DNA of 64,000 nt from Vibrio sp. SCSIO 43135 (lineage in GTDB: Bacteria > Pseudomonadota > Gammaproteobacteria > Enterobacterales > Vibrionaceae): assembly GCF_023716665.1 (NCBI RefSeq), contig NZ_CP071860.1, positions 310,001 through 374,000 on the forward strand, in the 5' to 3' direction. Below are positions 53,534 through 62,415 of this stretch, one piece after another. A program made the position numbers and the translations under genes. The notes beneath the pieces are model-generated. The model searched no databases. It worked only from the letters and a program-made list of their open reading frames with translations, and was not told the origin of the DNA. How positions within the stretch are numbered: position 1 is the stretch's first letter; each line of letters starts with the position of its first letter.

Positions 53534-54736
53534 ATGATGAAAGAACAGAAAAACACCTTCAATCGAACGCCGATGCTGTTGGCAATGATGATCATTGCGA
53601 CTGGCCAAGTAGGCGTGAGTATCTATTTACCGTCACTACCTTTGATTAGTGATTCGCTCGCTGTCGACCAAACCCAAGTTCAAATGCTGGTTACGCTTTT
53701 TTTAGTGGGCTTTGGCGTCTCGCAACTATTCTACGGCCCTATGTCTGACGCGATAGGGCGTCGACCTATCTTTATTTTTGGGCAAGGCGTCTACTTAGTT
53801 GGTACTGTGATTTGCTTGCTCTTTTCCGATTCATTTGCAGCACTCGAATTTGGGCGCCTATTGCAAGGCTTAGGGGCGGGAAGTGCCTCTGTGCTGGGGA
53901 GAAGTGTACTCAGAGACAGCTATGATGGCGCACAGCTTACCAAAGCCTTATCTTATATGTCTGTAACAGCGTCCGTTATGCCAATCATTTCCCCAGTGTT
54001 TGGGGGCTGGATAGCATTCCATTTGAGTTGGGAAGCGGTGTTTGCTTTTGTACTCATATACTTATGTGGAATCTTTGTGCTGGGCTGGTTTATCCTGCCA
54101 GAGACCTTGCCATACTCAAAACAACGTTTTGATGCCAGTAAAGTTGTTTCTAACTATTGGCTGTTAGTTCGCAACCCTCAGGTCATTGGTAGTGCGAGTT
54201 ACAACTGGTTTAGCTATTTGGCTGCATTGGTTTCTCTGTCGATATTCCCCTTTCTACTGCAAAAACAATTGGGACTAACCGCGGCTGACTACGGCACCGT
54301 CATGTTGATCCCCTCTGCAGGGTTAATGATGGGCAGCGTAAGTCTCAATATTCTGAATCGTTTCTTCAGTACGCATCAGTTACTTGCTATTGCCATAACG
54401 ATCATGGCATTTGCGGGAGGTTGGCTATTGTTTACTGAGATGACAATTTTTAACCTGATTTGGGCTCTCACTTGGCTGACTATTGCCCAAGGTATCTCAT
54501 TTCCGTTGTCGATCAGCCTGTTATTAGAGCCACACAAAACGCAGGCAGGATCTGTATCGGCGCTATCAGGATCGGTACAAATGTGTTTGTCGGGTTTGTT
54601 TGGTGGCTTCTTGGTAGAGAACTGGGTGACTAGCCAGACGAGTTTGGGCTACTTCTACCTGTGTATTTGTGCTGCGATGGGGGCTGTATTACTAAGTGGT
54701 CGAAAAAGCCGCCAATTGGTGACCGAAACCGCTTAA
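53534..54736 (+). CDS. MFS multidrug exporter of the Bcr/CflA type
   Basis: 400 residues with twelve hydrophobic helices. The MFS motif A is GPMSDAIGRRPIF, and YLPSLPLISDSLAVDQTQVQMLVTLFLVGFGVSQLFYGPMSD and RLLQGLGAGSASVLGRSVLRD match Bcr/CflA drug:H+ antiporters (TransMembrane 12-helix subfamily). It exports drugs or metabolites with proton entry. The divergent, frameshifted LysR gene is its natural regulator, so expression may be constitutive here. Confidence 0.9.
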   Translation: MMKEQKNTFNRTPMLLAMMIIATGQVGVSIYLPSLPLISDSLAVDQTQVQMLVTLFLVGFGVSQLFYGPMSDAIGRRPIFIFGQGVYLVGTVICLLFSDSFAALEFGRLLQGLGAGSASVLGRSVLRDSYDGAQLTKALSYMSVTASVMPIISPVFGGWIAFHLSWEAVFAFVLIYLCGIFVLGWFILPETLPYSKQRFDASKVVSNYWLLVRNPQVIGSASYNWFSYLAALVSLSIFPFLLQKQLGLTAADYGTVMLIPSAGLMMGSVSLNILNRFFSTHQLLAIAITIMAFAGGWLLFTEMTIFNLIWALTWLTIAQGISFPLSISLLLEPHKTQAGSVSALSGSVQMCLSGLFGGFLVENWVTSQTSLGYFYLCICAAMGAVLLSGRKSRQLVTETA

Positions 54737-54829
54737 TCCATTGCGTTAGATTTTTTTGAAGGGTAGGGCTGGTGGGTTTAATTGCGATTTGGGTATACAA
54801 TGCGCCCAAACCAATTAAGGGCAATCAAA

Positions 54830-55180
54830 ATGCAACATAACGAATTCGAAGCACTAGTTAAAACTTTGTGTGAAGCTGAAAATTTACCTCAGGCGCTAGA
54901 AGTACTCAAAAGCCAAGAAGACAATGAGATCTCTGAAGCGGCTAACTCATTAGTTGGTCAATTTGCACTTGCTGAAGTTGAAGGTGAGCAGCGTATCTTT
55001 CATGTCACGATCCAAGAAAATGAACAGGGTGAGCAAGAAGAATTTGTTGAGCATGTCATGAATGAAGGCGATGACGTGATCAAATTTGTTGCGTGGTTCT
55101 TCGATGCTATGTTCGAGGTAAAACAAAAAGACACTTACACTGCAGCAGGCAAGACATACAAGCAGCCAAAACGCAGCTAG
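54830..55180 (+). CDS. Hypothetical acidic protein
   Basis: 116 residues from ATG 54830 (AAGGG eight bases upstream). Acidic and helical: ALVKTLCEAENLPQALEVLKSQEDNEISEAANSL, then a beta segment (FHVTIQENEQGEQEEFVEHV) and FVAWFFDAMFEVKQKDTYTAAGKTYKQPKRS. No membrane helix or signal peptide. I do not recognise a family. It follows the exporter gene by 93 bp but has its own promoter-like DNA. Confidence 0.75.
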   Translation: MQHNEFEALVKTLCEAENLPQALEVLKSQEDNEISEAANSLVGQFALAEVEGEQRIFHVTIQENEQGEQEEFVEHVMNEGDDVIKFVAWFFDAMFEVKQKDTYTAAGKTYKQPKRS

Positions 55181-55328
55181 TGTGCTCTATATACAGCTCG
55201 TACGAGCTGAGCTTTTTCGCGCTATCGTTCCTAAAACAAAATGGCACAAAAGCGTGATATAGATCTTGTTTTTGTCTCTTTTCCAGTTACAATCCTCCGC
55301 CGCATTTATGGCTTTTTGGAGAATTGTA

Positions 55329-55463
55329 ATGGGTCATGATCTAGGAAATGTCTACGTTGGTCACTTAATGGCAAAACGTATGATGGAAGATTCGCTTTAT
55401 GGAAAAGCAGCACCGAAGAAGGTGTCATTGTTCAAAAGACTGAAAAAGAAAATGAGCAAGTAA
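55329..55463 (+). CDS. Small basic hypothetical protein (44 aa)
   Basis: 44 residues, MGHDLGNVYVGHLMAKRMMEDSLYGK... ending in a run of Lys. GGAG seven bases upstream sets the start, and a terminator follows 10 bp after the stop. The strongly basic tail (KKVSLFKRLKKKMSK) suggests nucleic acid or membrane-surface contact. Real gene likely from RBS and terminator; function unknown. Confidence 0.6.
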   Translation: MGHDLGNVYVGHLMAKRMMEDSLYGKAAPKKVSLFKRLKKKMSK

Positions 55464-55473
55464 AATGGAATTA

Positions 55474-55523
55474 AAAAGCCCCAGTACTCCGGACCGTATA
55501 TAGCGTCCAATACTGGGGCTTTT
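55474..55523 (+). terminator. Long two-part terminator
   Basis: AAAAGCCCCAGTA (55474-55486) pairs with TACTGGGGCTTTT (55511-55523) around a 24-nt insert that itself contains GGAC/GTCC. T-run at the end is short. Confidence 0.8.
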
Positions 55524-55526
55524 GCT

Positions 55527-55793
55527 TATACCCAAGTAACGTCAAGATGCGTGGTTCAGCGAGAATTGCCTAGTTTGCAAACGCGGCAACGATTCGACAA
55601 TCTAGTGGTTCTAAATTGAGAATCGTTAACAACGTGTGCGAGCTAGGCAAACTCGCCCTTTGGGAGCGTATCATTGGCTCAATTTCTACGTTAAATGACT
55701 CGGAAAGAACCCGTTATTCCGCTGCGCCATTTGCCTTGAACTTGAACCAGTGATAACGTTCTGAATCCTTCATCTTGAAGTCACTTGGGTATA
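55527..55793. mobile_element. 267-bp MITE-like element with terminal inverted repeats
   Basis: The left end TATACCCAAGTAACGTCAAG and the right end, read on the other strand, TATACCCAAGTGACTTCAAG match over about 23 bases with two differences. TA dinucleotides flank both ends, as for TA-target elements. The interior has no open frame but holds nested inverted repeats (TTGCCTAG 55566-55573 with CTAGGCAA 55643-55650; AACGATTC 55588-55595 with GAATCGTT 55620-55627), giving a long fold-back. Similar ends occur in the fragment at 47787. I recall the end sequence as common in Vibrio intergenic regions. It is non-autonomous. Confidence 0.7.
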
Positions 55794-55801
55794 TAGGGCT
55801 T

Positions 55802-56425
55802 TTATCCAACTGAAGATTGGTTATTTTCCATAGTCACGACATTATCTGGAATGCTGTCCAAACCCTTTTCTTTCATCCAAGCTTCGAGATTATCTGCGCC
55901 ACCGATATATTGACCATCAAGCCAAATTTGTGGCACGGTCACTGGTGTTTTCTCACCAATGATTGCCTTTACTTCCGGGATCATTCGGTACAGGGCTGCG
56001 CTCTCTTTAACCACATCATGATATTGATACTCAACACCTGCTTCATCGAGCATTTGTTTGGCTTTAACACAATATGGGCAAGTTGCTTTGCCGTAGACAA
56101 TATTGCCTTTTAGTGTGTCTCGAGTTGTCCACTCTTTGATGATCGATTGAACCAAGACGCCGCGGTTGAGTGCTTCCCCTTGACTCACAATTTGGCCTTC
56201 TACCATGAGTATCGGTGCATGCCATGCACCTTTTTTCAACGGTTCCCACCAGTGCGATAACCAATCTTTGACTTCCAGTTCAACGGGCACGTCAGCAAGT
56301 TCATTTGCAAACGTATCAGCCAAGATATCCTTGGTTAATGTGCATTCACCACACGGAATATTGACTTTGAATGGCCCCCAACTGCCTGCCCAACGATATA
56401 GCGTTACTTTGATTGGTTTAGTCAT
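55802..56425 (-). CDS. Two-domain glutaredoxin-family protein
   Basis: 207 residues from ATG 56425 (GAGGG seven bases upstream). The N-terminal half (~1-100) is a thioredoxin-like domain with an unusual CGEC (VNIPCGECTLTKDIL). The C-terminal half (~105-190) is a glutaredoxin with CPYC (KATCPYCVKAKQML), TVPQIWLDGQYIGG (cis-Pro and GSH-binding GG). It would reduce mixed disulfides with glutathione in the cytoplasm. No signal peptide. The duplication of fold is less common than single-domain Grx. Confidence 0.85.
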   Translation of the reverse strand: MTKPIKVTLYRWAGSWGPFKVNIPCGECTLTKDILADTFANELADVPVELEVKDWLSHWWEPLKKGAWHAPILMVEGQIVSQGEALNRGVLVQSIIKEWTTRDTLKGNIVYGKATCPYCVKAKQMLDEAGVEYQYHDVVKESAALYRMIPEVKAIIGEKTPVTVPQIWLDGQYIGGADNLEAWMKEKGLDSIPDNVVTMENNQSSVG

Positions 56426-56486
56426 CGATATTCCCTCTTAAATGTTCTTAATCAATAAGAACCGATAGTTCGCCAAGAAATTTCAG

Positions 56487-57368
56487 CTATGACGATTTTT
56501 TTGCTTCCCACCGAGTAATAAACGCAACTGAAGCAATAATGATTGCCGCTCCAAGCCATAACCGACCAGGTGGAACCCAACTAAAAACCAGCCATCCTGC
56601 CAGCACGTTCAATGGCAGTTTCGCGTGATCGAAGGGTTGAACAAAGGAGGCGTCCGCAACTGAGTATGCTTTAACTATGGCCCATTGAGCCAAGGCTGTC
56701 ATACTGCCAGCAAAGAGCAGGATGCCCCATAATGCAATGCTGTCTGGAGTTTGCCATTCTGGTACTGCCAATAACAGGTTAAATGGGGTGATTAATACCA
56801 GTAAGTATACAACCATGGTTGAAGGGGAATCATTGGAGGAGAGCTTTTTCACCATCAATGAGTAACACGCCCAAAAGAAAGCTGCACCAACGGGTAGCAA
56901 TGCTGCCCAGCTAAATTCATCAGACCAAGGTTCCAGAATGATCATGGCACCCGCGAAGCCGGCTAATGTTGCTCCCCAACGGGCTATGCCTACTTTTTCT
57001 TTAAGGAATAACCCCGAGCCGACGGTGGCAAAAAGTGGAGACGTCATCAGCAGCGCAATCCCTTGCCAAATTGGAACTGGATAAGCTAATGCCCATAGCC
57101 ACAGTTGTATGCCAATGACCGAGAGAAACACACGGAAAGCATGTAAGCCAAAATGCTGGGTACGTAGAGATTGTCGAATCCCTAGTGTTTTCAAATACGG
57201 CAGGATGACCAGTAATGCGACACCATATTGGATAAACGCGACTGTAGTCGAAGAAAGCCCGTAATTAATACTGGCGATTTGTGCCAGGCTGTTAACGATA
57301 GCAAACGCGAGGCCAGCAGTAAGCATCCAGCTGGCACCTTGGATCGGGTGGTGATGTTGTTGACTCAT
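56487..57368 (-). CDS. EamA/DMT-family exporter
   Basis: 293 residues with ten hydrophobic helices in two EamA repeats; WLWALAYPVPIWQGIALLMTSPLFATVGSGLFLKEKVG and the second FVQPFDHAKLPLNVLAGWLVFSW are typical. Likely exports amino acids or small metabolites. The RBS is weak. A stem-loop array and minus-strand terminator lie 98 bp upstream of the start, so this gene could be the one controlled by it if that array is a leader. Confidence 0.88.
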   Translation of the reverse strand: MSQQHHHPIQGASWMLTAGLAFAIVNSLAQIASINYGLSSTTVAFIQYGVALLVILPYLKTLGIRQSLRTQHFGLHAFRVFLSVIGIQLWLWALAYPVPIWQGIALLMTSPLFATVGSGLFLKEKVGIARWGATLAGFAGAMIILEPWSDEFSWAALLPVGAAFFWACYSLMVKKLSSNDSPSTMVVYLLVLITPFNLLLAVPEWQTPDSIALWGILLFAGSMTALAQWAIVKAYSVADASFVQPFDHAKLPLNVLAGWLVFSWVPPGRLWLGAAIIIASVAFITRWEAKKSS

Positions 57369-57464
57369 ATTGATGACGATTTTGAAAGACTGTGCAAAAT
57401 CATACGGTTTTATAGATAGTTAGCAAGAGAAGTCGTTTGAACAAGATGTTCAGGTAGTTGGTTG

Positions 57465-57561
57465 AAAAAATCCTCCCCGAAAGGGGAGGCAAAGGACATG
57501 AAGTTTTCGTCACCTTGCCCGTGACGAAAGATGGAGCATGTTATCAAGTAAGCAGATAACC
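57465..57561 (-). ncRNA. Candidate sRNA (or leader) with three stem-loops and terminator
   Basis: On the minus strand, a sigma54-like promoter reads TGGCATAGAGTCTGC (57587-57573), with GG and GC exactly 12 apart; the start would be near 57561. The RNA then has stem 1 (GTTATC 57560-57555 / GATAAC 57545-57540), stem 2 (TTTCGTCAC 57529-57521 / GTGACGAAA 57513-57505, 7-nt loop) and stem 3 (CCTCCCC/GGGGAGG, 57489-57472) followed by six T (57470-57465). About 97 nt. It lies in the gap between porin and EamA genes, all on the same strand. A leader/attenuator for EamA is the alternative. No protein is seen. Nothing else is seen in 57369-57464 or 57562-57709. Confidence 0.6.
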
Positions 57562-57709
57562 ATTTAGTAGTAGCAGACTCTATGCCAACTTAGACAACAA
57601 TTAAAAATGGCTTGTACGTAGGGGAAAGCAAGGGATCAGAACATGTAGCGAAGTTGAACGTTTGATAAAAGCGCACCGAATTGGGGAGAACTGAGCCAAA
57701 ATCGAACAT

Positions 57710-57735
57710 AAAAAAGGCCGAGAATTAGCTCGGCC
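57710..57735 (-). terminator. Terminator of the OmpU-like porin gene
   Basis: On the minus strand GGCCGAG (57735-57729) and CTCGGCC (57722-57716) pair around a 6-nt loop, followed by six T (57715-57710). Confidence 0.92.
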
Positions 57736-57775
57736 AAGGGTTAAAGGACAGTTCCTTTAGGAGTATATTCAGAGA

Positions 57776-58777
57776 TTAGAAGTTGTAGCGTAGGCCTAGG
57801 CGAATAGAATCCTTCGCGTCGTAAGATTGGCCAATGTCTTCTTTGTCTAGGTTGTTCAGTTTGTAAGATACGTAGCCACGGATTGACTTGTTGAAATCGT
57901 AACGGCCAGTTAACTCGAAGAAATCAGACAAGTTTGTGGTTGTGCTTGAAGATTTGTCTTCCTCTTCTTGCTTTTGGTAAGCGGCAATAAGACGGAATTG
58001 GCTAGTAAACTTGTAGTGACCCGCGATCTCTAAACCGTTGAACTCAGTTTTCGCTTTGTCGTCTAGGTCACCCATTGTGTATGTTGCACCAAGGTATAGT
58101 GCATCTAGCTCGTAGCTCACACCACCAATGATTTGGTTTGCAGAACCCGCACCTTCGCCGTTGTCGTTAGTCGCGTAACCTAAACCTAGGCCTAGTCCCA
58201 TAGGTAGGAAGTAAGTACCTGAAACACCAAAGCCATTTTCATCTTTTGCTTCAGCAGCAATGAAACTTGCTTGTAGGTTTAGCTGCTCAGTCGCGTATTG
58301 GTAGACGAACGCGTTGTTTGCTTGCTCGTCACCCGCATTGATGAAGGCTTTTTGGTCGCCAGAATAAGTAGAGATATCTGACATGTTTGAGATTTGAACG
58401 CCAGCAGTGTCTTGCTTACCAACTGAGAATGCACCGAAGTCACCTTTCAATCCTGCAAACATGTAGCGCTGTTTGAAGTTGTCGGTCTTTTCGTTATCGC
58501 CAGATGAAGTAACTGATTGCTCAGCTTCATATTTCGCGAAACCTTTTAGTGATTCAGAAATTTCTGTTGAGCCTTTTAGGTTTAAACGAACACGGCTCTT
58601 GTTTTTCATTGTGCCGTCGATTTCGTTACCGCTGTCGTCACCACCGAAGTCGCCACGAAATTCTGCACGACCGCCGATAGAAAGGTCTGTACCATCGTTG
58701 CTGTATACCGATGCTGCTAGAGATGAACCAGATACCAATGCTGAAAGAATTGCCGTAGCGATTGCTGCTTGTTTCAT
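57776..58777 (-). CDS. General outer-membrane porin (OmpU/OmpT type)
   Basis: 333 residues with signal peptide MKQAAIATAILSALVSGSSLA cut before ASVYSNDGTDLSIGGRAEFRG, the usual start of Vibrio trimeric porins. The barrel alternates strands throughout and ends LGLRYNF, with terminal Phe for BAM recognition. It passes small hydrophilic solutes. Its own terminator follows. Assignment to a named Vibrio porin is not attempted; sequence resembles OmpU/OmpT only in general layout. Confidence 0.9.
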   Translation of the reverse strand: MKQAAIATAILSALVSGSSLAASVYSNDGTDLSIGGRAEFRGDFGGDDSGNEIDGTMKNKSRVRLNLKGSTEISESLKGFAKYEAEQSVTSSGDNEKTDNFKQRYMFAGLKGDFGAFSVGKQDTAGVQISNMSDISTYSGDQKAFINAGDEQANNAFVYQYATEQLNLQASFIAAEAKDENGFGVSGTYFLPMGLGLGLGYATNDNGEGAGSANQIIGGVSYELDALYLGATYTMGDLDDKAKTEFNGLEIAGHYKFTSQFRLIAAYQKQEEEDKSSSTTTNLSDFFELTGRYDFNKSIRGYVSYKLNNLDKEDIGQSYDAKDSIRLGLRYNF

Positions 58778-58970
58778 TTTACTTACCTTATTTATAGTTT
58801 GAGCTTCGATGCTCTGAATGTTTGTTGGCGATAAAGATAAGTGAGATAAATGAAGTTTTAATTTCTGATAGATTACGCTTAAGTGTCAGTTTTATTTATG
58901 TTTTATGACTAGTGACTTGAATAAATAGTCTATTTTGAGTTGCTGCTGTTGGTTTTAGTCTCAAGTAATA

Positions 58971-58999
58971 AAAAATGCCCCTATTAGTAGGGGCATTTT
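58971..58999 (-). terminator. Terminator after the scsC-like gene
   Basis: AAAATGCCCCTA (58972-58983) pairs with TAGGGGCATTTT (58988-58999) around TTAG, with T-run on the minus strand at its exit. It ends the scsBDC transcript. Confidence 0.9.
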
Positions 59000-59022
59000 A
59001 AGAGGAGTCTCAGTTTCAAAAT

Positions 59023-59757
59023 CTAGCCGTTAGATTCTATTTCCTTTGCGACTAGCTCCTTTAGTTGAGTATAAGGAATAAAGCCTGGGATGATTTGGTC
59101 GCCGATAAAGATAGCAGGAGTACCACCTAAGCCTAATTCATTGAACGCACGGTAGTTTTTCATCACCGTCTTTTGGATTTCGCTGTCTTCGACTAACAGC
59201 CTCTCAGTGTTGGTCTTTTTCGCAATCTTCTCTAATGAATCTTTGGTATGGCGGCCATTTTTCGCTACCAGAAGGTTATGTACCTCTTGGAATGATTCAG
59301 GTGCTTCTTGCCAAACCTTGAGTGAATAGACGGCTGAGTTTGTGTCTAGGCCTTTCACTTGTTGTTGCTGCAGAGGAACAATAATGTTGATGACTTTGAC
59401 GTCGTCATATTCTTTCACAAGTTGCTCGATACCCGCTTCTAGTTTCTTACAGTACGGGCAGTTGTAGTCAGTAAAGTTGATGAGGACCGTCTTACCATCT
59501 GGGTTACCGGTGATACTGTGATCTTTGGTGTTGTATAGCCAATCGTGGTTCTCTGCTTTGGCTTTTTCCAGTAGTGCTTGGCCATCAACGTATTTCGCTA
59601 AGCTTTGATGCAGGTTAGCGATGACTTCAGGGTTCGACTCTAGAAGTTTGTTGATATCAGCAAGTTGCTGCTGCTGTTCTTTAGTTAGCTCTGCCAATGA
59701 AACAGAGCTAAATAGTAGAGCTGACGCTGTCGCAAGCGCGATAAATGATTTCTTCAT
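59023..59757 (-). CDS. scsC: ScsC-like periplasmic thiol:disulfide protein (DsbA family)
   Basis: 244 residues from ATG 59757 (AAGGA just upstream). Signal peptide MKKSFIALATASALLFSSVSLA. An N-terminal helical extension (~23-75), typical of ScsC oligomerisation, precedes the DsbA-like thioredoxin fold with active site CPYC (NFTDYNCPYCKKLE) and cis-Pro GGTPAIFI. In Salmonella and Caulobacter, ScsC works with ScsB in copper and oxidative stress; here it follows ScsB and ScsD in one operon. Probably disulfide reductase/isomerase in the periplasm. Confidence 0.85.
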   Translation of the reverse strand: MKKSFIALATASALLFSSVSLAELTKEQQQQLADINKLLESNPEVIANLHQSLAKYVDGQALLEKAKAENHDWLYNTKDHSITGNPDGKTVLINFTDYNCPYCKKLEAGIEQLVKEYDDVKVINIIVPLQQQQVKGLDTNSAVYSLKVWQEAPESFQEVHNLLVAKNGRHTKDSLEKIAKKTNTERLLVEDSEIQKTVMKNYRAFNELGLGGTPAIFIGDQIIPGFIPYTQLKELVAKEIESNG

Positions 59758-59789
59758 AATATTTCCTTAGCTTGATACTGAGCAGAGCA

Positions 59790-60314
59790 TCAAGCGAAAA
59801 GTGCTCTTAACCATATTCCTATCGGAGTGGTTACGCCTGTTGTAATGCTTTTAATTTCGCCATCGTTAATGATGACGATTGTTGGAGTTACCTGGATTCC
59901 CCATTCCCGACTAAACTGCCCGTTGTGATCGTTAATCACTTCAAACTGATGTTCCTTAGCCGTCATATATTGCTGAATACGCTCGTTACTACCGGACGAC
60001 AGTGCCACGGAAACAACAGGGTAGTGCTTATCGAAGTAGTCAATGCTTGGGCTCACTAACTTACACGCACCACACCATGTCGCCCAGAAGTAAACGATCA
60101 CAGGTCCGTCATTACTCATCTCGTTTACATCGATACGTTTGCCATCAATAGTAAACGCTTCTATGTTAGGAGCTTGGCCCTCGGGCATCGATGAGCTGTA
60201 ATAGATGTTCATTACAAAAGAAACTACCGTGACGATGACAATGATGCCCAGCAGTTCTTTTGCCCATTTGAGCAATTTGCTCGGCTTTTTGGGCTGATCC
60301 CCTGTCTCTGTCAT
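59790..60314 (-). CDS. scsD: ScsD-like membrane-anchored thioredoxin
   Basis: 174 residues from ATG 60314 (GGAG seven bases upstream), four bases after the scsB stop. One TM helix (~16-33) anchors a periplasmic TlpA-like domain with active site WCGAC (VYFWATWCGACKLV) and cis-Pro QVTPTIVI. Probably transfers electrons from ScsB to periplasmic targets. Its position between scsB and scsC fits the Scs system. Confidence 0.85.
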   Translation of the reverse strand: MTETGDQPKKPSKLLKWAKELLGIIVIVTVVSFVMNIYYSSSMPEGQAPNIEAFTIDGKRIDVNEMSNDGPVIVYFWATWCGACKLVSPSIDYFDKHYPVVSVALSSGSNERIQQYMTAKEHQFEVINDHNGQFSREWGIQVTPTIVIINDGEIKSITTGVTTPIGIWLRALFA

Positions 60315-60318
60315 GGTG

Positions 60319-62415
60319 TTACTCCGCTAGTTTGATTGCATCCATTACAACATCGCTATTCAAAATAACCGGTAGCGGAATTCCGTTCGGGTATTTCGGC
60401 CCGTAGACGATGTTAAATGGCACGCCAAATCGATCGTTACTCTGCAAGTATTTGGTGACAGAGTCACTTGGCGTTGTCCAGTCACCGCGCATGAGTACGA
60501 TGTCACCTGCGTTAAGTCGGTCGTATACTGGGTTTTGCAGTATCACGCCAATCTTGTTGGCCTTACAGGTGATACACCAATCAGCGGTTACATCGACAAA
60601 TACTGTCTTGCCTTGCGCGATTAACTCTGGGATTTGCTCAGCATCGAGTTTTTGCCATGGTAAGTCATCCACGATTGGCGTAGACCATTTGTCTGCAGTA
60701 AGGCTCCCAATAATCAAACCGCCTCCGAATGCAAAAGTGACGACCGCTAAAATAGCGATAACGACTTTCTTACCGTGCTTCAATCCGATCCAAATCAGTA
60801 CCGCTAGCAAGACGCTAATCACAGCCAATATACTGACCATTTGTCCAACGAAAGGTTTCATTAGACTTATTAGCCATAAACTGGTGATTAACATCATTAC
60901 GCCAAATACCGTTTTCACGGTATTCATCCAGTTACCAGGTTTTGGCAAGAATTTGACCAATTGCGGCATAGCGGTAAACAACAACCATGGTGCGCTCATA
61001 CCAACACCGAGTGCGATGAAAATTGCCCACATTTCGGCGTAACTAGCGCCAAGCGCATAGGCGACTGCGGTGCCTAAAAATGGAGCACTACACGGTGTTG
61101 CCAATAGAGTGGCAAACATACCTTGAATAAAATGACCGGAGTGAGAGTTATTTCCTTTCGTTGCCATCCAAGTATTCATGCCACTTGGCAACCTAAACTC
61201 AATCAAGCCTAGCAGATTGATGGCAAAGACTAAGGTTACCAGCACCATGAAGCCAATGAACCACATGTTTTGGAACTGGATACCCCAACCAATGGCGTTG
61301 CCACCAAGCTTAAGTAGTGTCAATCCGCCGGCAAGAATGGCAAATGAAGTGATGATTCCTAATGCAGATGCAAAGAATGACAATCTGATTTGCCTTGGTG
61401 CCATATCTTGGGAGTGCAGTAAGCTATTAAGCTTCATTCCGAGCACAGGTAAGACACAAGGCATAATGTTTAGAATCAATCCACCAAGCAGGGCAAAGCC
61501 GACCATCCAGATAAAGTTGGTTTGGCTAGGCATGTTGAGTGGTGTAGTGGAAATGTCAGTACTTACTTCGCTGAGAATAGACGCATCTGACACAGTAAGT
61601 GTGACCGATTTGCCGGCTAAATCCGCTTCGCCTAACCAGTTGGACACCTTGAATTTGGCGTACAGCTCGTTGTCATCGTAAGCGATCTTTGGCTCCGCAA
61701 AGTATTCATCGACGACATCGTCACCGTCGACCAATATCTGCGGTTTTTCCCACTTCTGGTTTGTGGTGAGTTTTACTGTAAGCGTCTGGTTTGCTTGATC
61801 CCAGTAGTTGGCTTGAGCTTCAACCATACCATTATGTTTAGGGGTCAGGCTCATTCCTTGGGTATATAAAAAAGCGGCATCTTCATCTAGGGTGAGGTCG
61901 GTAGGATCAAGTGTCAGTGACACATCATAATCCGTAATCACACAGATATTGGTACACGAAGGCAGACGGAGATTCGCGCGCAGGATTACCGGTTGATTGA
62001 AGTCCTCTACGCGTAAGGTGATAGGGAAGCTGACATTGTGCTTGTAGCCTAAAGTCATTACCCCCAGTTGTTCGTAGTAAGCGGGAACTGGCCAGTGCCA
62101 TTCGATATCAGCGATGTTTTCAGACTGACTCCAATCTAACTCAGGAGCGACACCGCCTTCACCTGGGCTGCGCCAGTACGTTTTCCACTCTCCAGACAGT
62201 TTTACATCTAGAACGGCTTCTATTGTTTTAGCTTCCTTGTCTACCTGTCCCGTCGTCATGACTCGAAGCATAACTGGAGGATGATTTGGGTCCTGTAACC
62301 ATCCGGTTGACTGAGCGTACGCAGTCGAGCTTACCCAGATACTTGAAAGTAGGGTAAGAATAAGCGCGACAAACCTAAAGGGTTTGAAGCCTAAAGTGGC
62401 AGACATATTTGTCAC
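60319..62415 (-). CDS. scsB: ScsB-like DsbD-family transmembrane electron carrier
   Basis: 698 residues. GTG 62415 has GGAG seven bases upstream; ATG 62405 is possible. Signal peptide (~34), then a large periplasmic DsbD-N-like domain (PSCTNICVITDYDVSLTLDP), eight membrane helices with the paired cysteines (LNIMPCVLPVLGMKLNSL and LLATPCSAPFLGTAVAY), and a C-terminal thioredoxin domain with WCITC (~612). It carries electrons from cytoplasmic thioredoxin across the membrane to ScsC/ScsD. Length and order fit ScsB rather than DsbD (the N-terminal domain is longer and the operon is scs-like). Confidence 0.88.
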   Translation of the reverse strand: MTNMSATLGFKPFRFVALILTLLSSIWVSSTAYAQSTGWLQDPNHPPVMLRVMTTGQVDKEAKTIEAVLDVKLSGEWKTYWRSPGEGGVAPELDWSQSENIADIEWHWPVPAYYEQLGVMTLGYKHNVSFPITLRVEDFNQPVILRANLRLPSCTNICVITDYDVSLTLDPTDLTLDEDAAFLYTQGMSLTPKHNGMVEAQANYWDQANQTLTVKLTTNQKWEKPQILVDGDDVVDEYFAEPKIAYDDNELYAKFKVSNWLGEADLAGKSVTLTVSDASILSEVSTDISTTPLNMPSQTNFIWMVGFALLGGLILNIMPCVLPVLGMKLNSLLHSQDMAPRQIRLSFFASALGIITSFAILAGGLTLLKLGGNAIGWGIQFQNMWFIGFMVLVTLVFAINLLGLIEFRLPSGMNTWMATKGNNSHSGHFIQGMFATLLATPCSAPFLGTAVAYALGASYAEMWAIFIALGVGMSAPWLLFTAMPQLVKFLPKPGNWMNTVKTVFGVMMLITSLWLISLMKPFVGQMVSILAVISVLLAVLIWIGLKHGKKVVIAILAVVTFAFGGGLIIGSLTADKWSTPIVDDLPWQKLDAEQIPELIAQGKTVFVDVTADWCITCKANKIGVILQNPVYDRLNAGDIVLMRGDWTTPSDSVTKYLQSNDRFGVPFNIVYGPKYPNGIPLPVILNSDVVMDAIKLAE

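Noticed and set aside
60410..61042. A 210-codon open frame antisense to the scsB-like gene
   Set aside because: It mirrors the membrane-domain codons of scsB, has no ribosome site or domain, and scsB is clearly the real gene.
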